From assembly GCF_000820225.1 (NCBI RefSeq), contig NZ_CDDK01000031.1:167070-231069 (forward strand): a stretch of DNA of 64,000 nucleotides. Direction: 5' to 3'. Position numbers and translations under genes: made by a program. This document shows positions 58,072 through 64,000 of this stretch, one piece after another (position 1 is the first letter of the stretch; every line of letters begins with the position of its first letter). Below the pieces are notes generated by a model, which saw nothing but the letters and a program-made list of their open reading frames with translations, was not told where the DNA came from and searched no databases. This DNA comes from Aeromonas veronii bv. veronii. Lineage in GTDB: Bacteria; Pseudomonadota; Gammaproteobacteria; Enterobacterales; Aeromonadaceae.

Positions 58072-59109
58072 ATGCACAGTGTTGTAAAGACCTGGCTAGC
58101 CTTCGGGCTAGCCTTTTTCTTGACTGGGTGCGGTCAGGAGACGGTCCAATCCAAACCGGAGATCCACATCACCGGCAGCACCATGGGCACTTATTACTCC
58201 ATCAAGGTGGCGGACAGCGCCATCAGCGATCCGGCCAAGCTTCAAGCTGAGGTGGATGTGTTGCTGGAGCGGGTCAACGATCAGATGTCGACCTATCGCC
58301 CCGATTCCGAACTGTCGCGCTTCAACCAGAGCCGTGACAACAAACCGGTAGTGGTCTCCCGCGATACCGCACGGGTCGTCACAGAGGCCATTCACATTGG
58401 CCGTGAGAGCCAGGGGGCGCTGGACGTCACCGTTGGCCCCTTGGTCAATCTGTGGGGCTTTGGCCCGGACAAGAAGCCGACCAAGGTCCCTTCCGATGAG
58501 CTGATCACCCAGACTCGCCAGAAGACCGGTCTGGGCAACCTGCACGTCATCACCTCGGTGGATGCCGATACCCTGCAAAAAGATATTCCGGACCTCTACG
58601 TCGATCTCTCTGCCATCGCCAAGGGCTTTGGTGTGGACAAGGTAGCCGAATATCTGGAGTCACTGGGTGCGCGCAACTATCTGGTGGAGATTGGCGGCGA
58701 GCTGCGGATCAATGGCGTCAACGGCAAGGGTCACCCCTGGCGCGTGGCCATCGAGAAGCCCACCGCAGGCACCGGCACGGTGCAAGAGGTGATCGTGCCC
58801 GGTGACAACGGGGTGGCCACCTCCGGCGATTACCGCAACTACTATGAACTGGATGGTCAGCGCTTCTCCCACACCATAGATCCGCGCAGCGGCAAGCCGA
58901 TCCAGCACCGTCTGGTATCGGTCACCGTGATCCACCCCTCCTGCATGACCGCAGACGGGTTGGCCACCGTGTTTATGGTGATGGGGACCGAGAAAAGCCT
59001 GGCCTATGCCAACGAGCGCGGCCTGGCGATCTTCGTGATCACCAAGACGGACAACGGCTTTGAAGAGGCTTACTCCGATGCTTTCAAGCCCTATCTGGTC
59101 AAGAAGTAA
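58072..59109 (+). CDS. apbE: ApbE, FAD:protein FMN transferase
   Basis: Attaches FMN to threonines of NqrB and NqrC using FAD and Mg2+. 345 aa with lipoprotein signal ending LTGC (C20), so it is a membrane-tethered periplasmic enzyme. Motifs: GSTMGTYYSIKV, MSTYRPDSELSRFNQS, DLSAIAKGFGVDKVAEYL, VEIGGELRINGVNGKGHPWR and the C-terminal HTIDPRSGKPI / SCMTADGLATVFMVMG. Only 3 nt after nqrF; GGTGG acts as SD. Its two targets are encoded just upstream. Confidence 0.97.
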   Translation: MHSVVKTWLAFGLAFFLTGCGQETVQSKPEIHITGSTMGTYYSIKVADSAISDPAKLQAEVDVLLERVNDQMSTYRPDSELSRFNQSRDNKPVVVSRDTARVVTEAIHIGRESQGALDVTVGPLVNLWGFGPDKKPTKVPSDELITQTRQKTGLGNLHVITSVDADTLQKDIPDLYVDLSAIAKGFGVDKVAEYLESLGARNYLVEIGGELRINGVNGKGHPWRVAIEKPTAGTGTVQEVIVPGDNGVATSGDYRNYYELDGQRFSHTIDPRSGKPIQHRLVSVTVIHPSCMTADGLATVFMVMGTEKSLAYANERGLAIFVITKTDNGFEEAYSDAFKPYLVKK

Positions 59110-59118
59110 GAGGTAGAG

Positions 59119-59343
59119 ATGCAGATTTTTCTGATCACCTTCGGGGTATTCATGCTGGTGATAGCCGCCATGGCTATCGGTTACATCTTCCAGAAGAAGA
59201 CCATCTCCGGCTCCTGTGGCGGTCTGGGTAGCGTCGGCATCGAGAAAGAGTGCGATTGCCCGGAACCCTGCGACAACCGCAAGAAGAAGATGGCCAAGGA
59301 AGAGGCCCGTCGCAAGATGCTGGAAGAGAACCGCATCATCTGA
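59119..59343 (+). CDS. nqrM: NqrM, Na+-NQR maturation factor
   Basis: Small membrane protein (DUF539 family) required in Vibrio for assembling Na+-NQR, probably delivering iron to the NqrD/E site. 74 aa with one N-terminal transmembrane helix and four cysteines, C33, C45, C47 and C51 (SGSCGGLG, ECDCPEPC), followed by a basic, helical tail. Last gene of the nqr operon, 9 nt after apbE, before a strong terminator. Confidence 0.95.
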   Translation: MQIFLITFGVFMLVIAAMAIGYIFQKKTISGSCGGLGSVGIEKECDCPEPCDNRKKKMAKEEARRKMLEENRII

Positions 59344-59365
59344 TGACTCTGGTTTTTCGGTAAAC

Positions 59366-59391
59366 AAAAGCGCGCCATCGGCGCGCTTTTT
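59366..59391. terminator. Bidirectional terminator between nqrM and the DUF3833 gene
   Basis: Stem AAAAGCGCGCC/GGCGCGCTTTT (59366-59376 with 59380-59390), 3-nt loop ATC, then TATTG on the plus side; ends the nqr operon and the opposing lipid-type operon. Confidence 0.9.
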
Positions 59392-59416
59392 ATTGGCCGT
59401 TATCTTGCGTTAACGG

Positions 59417-59956
59417 TCAGGGCTGACGTTCGATATAGAGGATCACCTCGCCAAGATGGATACCGAACTTGCTGATCTCGGCACGATTGATCAGACGATC
59501 TTCGTCCAGCAGGTACATCCAGTCATCGAAGCTCACCCGCACCACCTCGCCATCCGGCAGCGCCAGATCGAGCTGATAACGCCAGTTGAGGGCAAACCCT
59601 TGGGTTTTACCCACCGCCTCCCCCACCACATCGGAAGCAGTACCGCGCCAATGACCATCATCGCCCTTGCTCAGATACCAGGTACGGGTCTGCTGGCGGC
59701 CATCATCAAAGTAGAACTGCTCGAACAGCTCTCCCTTGCCATCCTTCCAACGACCCACCATCTCGACCCGAAAGCGACTGGTCACTTCGCCGCTGCGGTC
59801 GGCCACCAGGCCGTGAGCCACCAATTTGCCGTTGAAGAAACGGGCGAGATCCCAGTTTGGCCCCTGCCCACGATAGTCATCGAGACTGGCACCACAGCCG
59901 CTCAGCAGCAAAAAGGGGAGCAACAGCAACCAGCGGTATGCACGATAGAAAGGCAT
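59417..59956 (-). CDS. DUF3833 family lipoprotein
   Basis: Predicted lipoprotein of unknown function. ATG 59956 with GGAG 6 nt upstream gives 179 aa; the lipobox LLLSGC places the lipidated cysteine at 21. The mature domain is beta-rich (LARFFNGKLVAHGLVADRSG, FDDGRQQTRTWYLSK, LDLALPDGEVVRVSFDDWMY), typical of DUF3833, possibly a lipocalin-like fold. Last gene of the minus-strand series starting beyond base 64000; 14 nt after the chalcone-isomerase-like gene. Confidence 0.85.
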   Translation of the reverse strand: MPFYRAYRWLLLLPFLLLSGCGASLDDYRGQGPNWDLARFFNGKLVAHGLVADRSGEVTSRFRVEMVGRWKDGKGELFEQFYFDDGRQQTRTWYLSKGDDGHWRGTASDVVGEAVGKTQGFALNWRYQLDLALPDGEVVRVSFDDWMYLLDEDRLINRAEISKFGIHLGEVILYIERQP

Positions 59957-59970
59957 CAGAGACTCCATGT

Positions 59971-60513
59971 TCAGGGTTGGCCACGCAGGCGGCGGGTCAG
60001 GGCGGGATCGCGGCTGTTGTCAGCCAGCCAGATGGCGAGAAAAGCGGCCGAGAATTGCGGATCAGCCAGGGTACCGAGGGACTTCTCCTGCCACCAGAAG
60101 TGGCCTGCCCCGCCCTTGTCGACATAGAAGGTGAGCTTGTCGCCTGCCTGCACATCGGGCCAGAGTGCTGCGAGCTGGCCGAGCCAGCGCTGACGCTCGG
60201 CGTCAGAGCCAAGACCGAGCCGCTGCCACTCGGCGGCGGTGGCGCTCAGCAGATCTTCCCGCTCGATGGATCTGGCATAGGTGAGGGTCAGGGCCTGCGG
60301 ATAGTGACCGGGCTGATAGTGCCCGCTCGCACTGTAGAGGGTGGCATCGTAGATCTTGAACCAAAGCCAGTTCATCTCCCCCTGCCCGACCGGGCGCAAC
60401 TGCTGCCAGGGGGCGGAAGAAGCCTGCACCGCGGTTGCAGCAAAGAGCGTAAACGCCAGCAGCAGCGGGTTAATTCCACCCCATATGCCAGTGGTTGGGG
60501 TCTTCCAGTTCAT
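59971..60513 (-). CDS. Chalcone-isomerase-fold periplasmic protein
   Basis: Putative periplasmic protein of the bacterial chalcone-isomerase-like family, whose members mostly bind fatty acids or have no known reaction. 180 aa; a hydrophobic leader (INPLLLAFTLFAATAVQA) suggests export. The fold motifs RPVGQGEMNWLWFKIYDATL YSASG and LTLTYARSIEREDLL are visible. The start at ATG 60513 overlaps the preceding small gene by 44 nt, more than usual; initiation nearer 60480 is possible, but no standard start codon is there. Part of the lipid-type operon. Confidence 0.78.
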   Translation of the reverse strand: MNWKTPTTGIWGGINPLLLAFTLFAATAVQASSAPWQQLRPVGQGEMNWLWFKIYDATLYSASGHYQPGHYPQALTLTYARSIEREDLLSATAAEWQRLGLGSDAERQRWLGQLAALWPDVQAGDKLTFYVDKGGAGHFWWQEKSLGTLADPQFSAAFLAIWLADNSRDPALTRRLRGQP

Positions 60514-60691
60514 GCCAGTCCATCTCCTGTTCTTGCAGGGTGTTGATATCCTGCATCACCACCTGCACCAACTGCCCCTGCGCATTCCGCTGGCAGGCAA
60601 CCACCAGATAGAAGCGATCAGTCAGCTCATGCTGGCTCTCTTTGGTCCATTTGGAAAAAAGCAACGAGTCGGTCGAAAAGGTGTTTGTCAT
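60470..60691 (-). CDS. Small Trp-rich protein, TIGR02450 family
   Basis: Function unknown. 73 aa; LLFSKWTKESQ near the N-terminus and MDWHELEDPNHWHMGWN at the C-terminus match the short TIGR02450 Trp-rich family. No signal or membrane segment. The start overlaps the DUF2878 stop (ATGA), so translation is coupled. Confidence 0.78.
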   Translation of the reverse strand: MTNTFSTDSLLFSKWTKESQHELTDRFYLVVACQRNAQGQLVQVVMQDINTLQEQEMDWHELEDPNHWHMGWN

Positions 60692-61164
60692 GACTCACCC
60701 TCCAGCTTGACCATTACCCACAGGAGTACGGGTAACCACCACATCCAGATCACTGCCAGCAGCGCCGTGCTGATCCAGATGCCCCAGGGTAAGTGTACTG
60801 CCCCCATGGCGGCCCCCGCCACATAGGAGGAGGCACCACCAAATACGCCAAACAGCGCCTGCTGCCAGCGAGGCAAGCGCAGCAGCCAGCGCATACCGTA
60901 GGCCAGCGTCAGGGCAAAACCGAGCCAGAGCAGCACCAGCCAGAGGGGAAAACCGGACGGGAACCGGAACAGGCCGAGCTGCCAGAGCAGGGCATCCAGC
61001 AGACAGCCGGCCACCGCGATGGGGAGCAGCCGCCAGTCACGCAGGCGGCTGGGTGAGAAGATAAAGTGCAGCAGCAACATTGCCAGCAGCGGGCCCGGCT
61101 GCTGCCACTTCACCGCCAGCAACCAGTAGAGGTTGAACCCCAGCAGGTGAGCCCACTGCCACAT
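60688..61164 (-). CDS. DUF2878 membrane protein
   Basis: Integral membrane protein of unknown function. 158 aa, five or six hydrophobic helices rich in Trp and Leu (LLGFNLYWLLAVKWQQPGPL, LLLHFIFSPSRLRDWRLLPI), as in DUF2878. It lies 2 nt after the methyltransferase stop and overlaps the Trp-rich gene by 4 nt. Association with cyclopropane-synthase-like and DUF1365 genes suggests a role in lipid modification; inference only. Confidence 0.82.
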   Translation of the reverse strand: MWQWAHLLGFNLYWLLAVKWQQPGPLLAMLLLHFIFSPSRLRDWRLLPIAVAGCLLDALLWQLGLFRFPSGFPLWLVLLWLGFALTLAYGMRWLLRLPRWQQALFGVFGGASSYVAGAAMGAVHLPWGIWISTALLAVIWMWWLPVLLWVMVKLEGES

Positions 61165-61166
61165 GG

Positions 61167-62423
61167 TCAGTGACCGCTTACTGGCACATCACCCGACCAG
61201 CCAGCAGGCCCCGGCTTGGCGGCCTCCAACTGCACCAGACTGATGCTGCGCTCCCAGAATCCCCCCTCGCAATAGGCAAAGTAGAAGTGCCACAACCGGA
61301 TGAAATCCTGGCTGTAACCGAGCTTGGGCAGCTCGGGTGCCAGCGCCAGAAACCGCTCGCACCAGTGAGCCAGGGTGCGGGCATAGTGATGACCATGATC
61401 GTGCAGCCGCACCAGCTGCATGTCGGTCTCCCGCGCCAGCAGCCCCGCCATCTGGGAGACACTCGGCAGGCAGCCACCGGGGAAGATATAGCGCTGGATA
61501 AAATCGACCCCGCGCAGATACTGGGCGTGGCGCTGATCGGCGATGGTGATGGCCTGAATGAGCAGACGGCCACCGGGCTTGAGCAGCCGCGACAGCTGGC
61601 GGAAATAGTCGGGCAGGAAGGCGTGGCCCACCGCCTCGATCATCTCGATGGAGACCAGCTTGTCGTAAGTGCCCTCCAGCTTGCGGTAATCCTCCAGCAG
61701 CAAGGTGATGCGATCCCCCAGCCCCTCCCGCACAATCCACTCCTTGGCATAGTCATGCTGGGCCCGGGAGATGGTCGTGGTCGTCACCCGGCAGCCATAG
61801 TGGCGGGCGGCATAGACAGCAAGGCCGCCCCAGCCGGTGCCGATCTCCAGCAGATGATCGTCAGGCCCTAACTCGAGCCGCTCGCAGATGGTGCGCAACT
61901 TGGCCTGCTGCCCCTCTTCCAAAGTGGCCTCGGCGCTCGGATAGATGGCGCTCGAGTACTGCATATGGCTGTCGAGAAACCCCTGATAGAGGGTATTGCC
62001 GAGATCGTAGTGGGCGGCGATGTTGGAGCGCGAACCGGTCAGAGTATTGCGGTTGAGCCAGTGGCGCACCTTGTTGAACGGGAAACTGAGCCAGCCGAGG
62101 CGCCGTTCGAGGGAGTCGAGCAGGGTCAGGTTGCGGGCCAGCAGCCGCACCAGCGCCACCGGATCCGGGCTGGTCCAGAGCCCCTCCACCCAGGTTTCTC
62201 CGGCGGCAATGCTGCCCCCCAGCAACAGGCGACGATAGAAGGCAGGATCCTGCACCACCAGTTCGGCATGCAGATCGGTACCCGCGACGCCAAAGCTGTG
62301 GCGCTCACCGCCATCCCGCAGCAGCAGCTGGCCATGTTCGAGGCGACCCAGCAGATTGAGCAGCAGTTGTCTTGCCCCCTTGTCGATGAAAGAGGCAGAG
62401 AGGGTTGATTGAGCAAGTTCCAT
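61167..62423 (-). CDS. Cyclopropane-fatty-acyl-phospholipid synthase-like methyltransferase
   Basis: SAM-dependent methyltransferase likely acting on unsaturated acyl chains of phospholipids. ATG 62423 (GGAGA SD, overlaps the DUF1365 stop) gives 418 aa. The SAM motif is LLEIGTGWGGLAVYAA at ~191-206; CFA-type landmarks are AAHYDLGNTLYQGFLD, YIFPGGCLPSVSQM and the Y of HYARTLAHW. Two active-site positions differ from E. coli CFA synthase: C139 becomes S158 and H266 becomes Q290, while E263, I292 and the tyrosine are kept. Loss of bicarbonate-site residues suggests a product other than a cyclopropane, for example a methyl-branched chain. Confidence 0.85.
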   Translation of the reverse strand: MELAQSTLSASFIDKGARQLLLNLLGRLEHGQLLLRDGGERHSFGVAGTDLHAELVVQDPAFYRRLLLGGSIAAGETWVEGLWTSPDPVALVRLLARNLTLLDSLERRLGWLSFPFNKVRHWLNRNTLTGSRSNIAAHYDLGNTLYQGFLDSHMQYSSAIYPSAEATLEEGQQAKLRTICERLELGPDDHLLEIGTGWGGLAVYAARHYGCRVTTTTISRAQHDYAKEWIVREGLGDRITLLLEDYRKLEGTYDKLVSIEMIEAVGHAFLPDYFRQLSRLLKPGGRLLIQAITIADQRHAQYLRGVDFIQRYIFPGGCLPSVSQMAGLLARETDMQLVRLHDHGHHYARTLAHWCERFLALAPELPKLGYSQDFIRLWHFYFAYCEGGFWERSISLVQLEAAKPGPAGWSGDVPVSGH

Positions 62424-63205
62424 TAGCGGCTCTCCGGATGGGTAAAAATCGGGGTTCGTTTGATAAATAGACGCAGGGCCTGCCAGTAGATCCCGAGCAG
62501 CACCTTCATGGTCATCCATGGCCAGCGGGCCAGCAGGGCCACCAGCCCCTTGCGCGACAGTGGTTCGCGAGTGAGCGCCAGGGTTGCGTCAAACAGCTTG
62601 GCTTCACCGGATACGGGATGACTCTCGATATGGATCAGAGTCTCCTGCGCGGGCGGCCTGATCCGCCAGTGATAACGCATCGCCAACCCCATAAAGGGGG
62701 AGACGTGAAAATCCTTGTCATGGGGTGCCAGCGCCGCCAAATCCAGCAGGTAGTAGTGACGCTCGTTCCAGGGAGTGTTCGACACCTCTGCCAGCAGATA
62801 GCGCGCCTCGCCCTGCCGGTAGCAGAAGTAGAAGTTGACCGGGCTGAAGTAGAACCCCAGACAGCGCACATTGCCGAGCAGCAGTACCCGCCCCTCGGGC
62901 TCGGCATCTCCACCCAGTTCGCTCACCTTCTGCCACACCGCCTGCTTGAGGCTTCCCTCACTCCCCTTGAGATAGTCCTGGCGGTGAAACGAGAGCAGCC
63001 CCGAGCGCTCAACCCCGAACCAGCGCCCCTGATCGAGCTGCGGCAGCTCGTCGAGATCCAGCCCCAGCATAAAAAGGCTGTAGGAGAAGGCGTGAGCCCG
63101 CGGTGCAAAACGGCGGTGGCGCACCGAGCCCTGCCAGATGGCGCTGGTAACACCGGCCAGTTCGTCTGTACGCTCATGTTCGGTGGCAACGGTGGCGCCG
63201 TTCAT
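62423..63205 (-). CDS. DUF1365 family protein
   Basis: Function unknown; the family nearly always sits between a COG2907-type FAD oxidoreductase and a CFA-synthase-like gene, as here. 260 aa with WQGSVRHRRFAPRAHAFSYS, FMLGLDLDELPQL, NVRCLGFYFSPVNFYFCY, EVSNTPWNERHYYLL, KDFHVSPFMGL and a hydrophobic stretch near the C-terminus. Its start overlaps the preceding gene by 4 nt (ATGA) and its stop overlaps the next by 1 nt. Confidence 0.9.
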   Translation of the reverse strand: MNGATVATEHERTDELAGVTSAIWQGSVRHRRFAPRAHAFSYSLFMLGLDLDELPQLDQGRWFGVERSGLLSFHRQDYLKGSEGSLKQAVWQKVSELGGDAEPEGRVLLLGNVRCLGFYFSPVNFYFCYRQGEARYLLAEVSNTPWNERHYYLLDLAALAPHDKDFHVSPFMGLAMRYHWRIRPPAQETLIHIESHPVSGEAKLFDATLALTREPLSRKGLVALLARWPWMTMKVLLGIYWQALRLFIKRTPIFTHPESR

Positions 63206-64000
63206 AGCTCGGCTCCGAAGCGCCTGGCGACATCCAGCGCGCTGCGCACCCCATCCTCGTGGAAGCCGTTGTACCAGTAGGCACCACAGAAGTGGGTGTG
63301 CTGCTGGCCGCAGATCTCCGCGCGCCGTTGCTGGGCGGCGATGGAGGCCTGATTGAACACCGGATGGTGGTAAACGAAGCGGCGCAGCACCTTGCTCTCA
63401 TCCACCTTGCCCTTGGGGTTGAGGCTGACGCAGAAGGGCTCCGGCGAGTTCACCCCCTGCAGGATGTTCATGTTGTAGCTCACCAGCGGCCGCGCCTCGT
63501 CGTTGCCATCTAGCTGATAGTTCCAGCTGGCCCATGCCTTGCGGCGGGTGGGCAGGCAGCGAGCATCGGTATGGAGCCAGACATCGTTGGCCTGATAGGG
63601 CATGTCGCCGAGGATGGCCTGCTCCCGCTCGCCGGGATCCGCCAGCAGCGCCAGCGCCTGATCGCTATGGCAGGCGAAGATCACCTCGTCAAACCGCTCC
63701 TCGCCGTAACTGCTCTGGATCACCACACCGTCCGCGTCCCGCCGTACGCTCTGCACCGGACAGGCGAGGCGGATCTGCGACTGCCAACCCGCGGTAAGGG
63801 GGCCGATATATTCCCGCGAGCCACCCGGGATCACGTACCACTGGGGGCGATTGGCCACATCGAGCAGGCCGTGGTTGGCAAAAAAGCGCAGGAAGAAGCC
63901 AAGGGGGAAGGCACGCATATCGGCCAGGGTCGATGACCAGATCGCCGCTCCCATCGGCAAGATATAGTGGCGGGCGAAGTAATCGCTAAACTCCCCCGCC
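63202..64000 (-). CDS. FAD-dependent amine oxidase-like oxidoreductase (5' end beyond window)
   Basis: Flavoprotein of the COG2907 type. The frame stays open to base 64000, so the N-terminus with the FAD-binding motif is outside; 266 C-terminal residues are visible. They include YFARHYILPMGAAIWSS, IPGGSREYIGPL, FDEVIFACHSDQALALL, and the C-terminal FAD segment HFCGAYWYNGFHEDGVRSAL. It overlaps DUF1365 by 4 nt. In other proteobacteria such genes accompany CFA-like and DUF1365 genes; oxidation or desaturation of lipid acyl chains is a reasonable guess. Confidence 0.88.
   Translation of the reverse strand, partial: AGEFSDYFARHYILPMGAAIWSSTLADMRAFPLGFFLRFFANHGLLDVANRPQWYVIPGGSREYIGPLTAGWQSQIRLACPVQSVRRDADGVVIQSSYGEERFDEVIFACHSDQALALLADPGEREQAILGDMPYQANDVWLHTDARCLPTRRKAWASWNYQLDGNDEARPLVSYNMNILQGVNSPEPFCVSLNPKGKVDESKVLRRFVYHHPVFNQASIAAQQRRAEICGQQHTHFCGAYWYNGFHEDGVRSALDVARRFGAEL

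Overview
The window is a GC-rich (roughly 58-60 %) gammaproteobacterial chromosome segment. Gene content and protein sequences point to Aeromonas or a close relative: enteric/Vibrio-type core order, a complete Na+-translocating NADH:quinone reductase operon, an OmpK/Tsx-like porin beside yajQ, and maltoporin LamB with MalM. This assignment is inference; no 16S gene is present. No rRNA, tRNA, IS element, prophage, integron or CRISPR array was seen, so this is mostly conserved chromosome rather than an island.

Layout. 1-11.6 kb (minus): the classical cluster rpsB-tsf-pyrH-frr-uppS-cdsA-dxr-rseP-bamA-skp-lpxD (lpxD cut by the left edge), joining translation, UMP kinase, isoprenoid/undecaprenyl and phospholipid precursors, and outer-membrane assembly. 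12-17 kb (plus): the divergent map-glnD-dapD-yaeH block. 17-21.5 kb (minus): ptsG, then malM and lamB, with two long AT-rich control regions. 22-36.4 kb: a region matching the E. coli yqcA-truC-yqcC / syd / queF / ppnN / xni neighbourhood, but interrupted by five plus-strand genes of unknown function (DUF3549, DUF3301, DUF2789, a hypothetical, DUF2310) and by a pair of signalling genes (TPR protein with a degenerate GGDEF domain, then a diguanylate cyclase with intact motifs); a NAD-type isocitrate dehydrogenase follows. 37-43.7 kb (minus): rlmM, ygdD, an alpha/beta hydrolase, gcvA, a divergent GcvB small RNA, a chemotaxis receptor with a FliA-type promoter, and dinB with a LexA box. 44-51.8 kb: yajL-panE, yajQ, ompK/tsx-like, ampG, ppiA, yajG, rlmG, bolA. 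52.2-59.3 kb (plus): nqrABCDEF, apbE and nqrM, i.e. the sodium pump together with its FMN transferase and its iron-site maturation factor. 59.4-64 kb (minus): an overlapping gene series FAD amine oxidoreductase (cut by the right edge), DUF1365, a cyclopropane-synthase-like methyltransferase, DUF2878, a Trp-rich small protein, a chalcone-isomerase-fold protein and a DUF3833 lipoprotein, probably acting on membrane lipids.

The most interesting points are: the terminal lipid-modification-like operon, whose cyclopropane-synthase homologue lacks two active-site residues of the canonical enzyme; the paired degenerate/intact GGDEF genes; the GcvB gene; the FliA promoter in front of the receptor; an 11-bp inverted repeat that could hide the DUF2789 start codon only in read-through mRNA; three copies of a CTTGAAA-type element upstream of lamB; and a fossil duplication of the pyrH 3' end. 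Apparent translation starts were re-chosen from Shine-Dalgarno (SD) spacing and family length where the longest reading frame was clearly too long.
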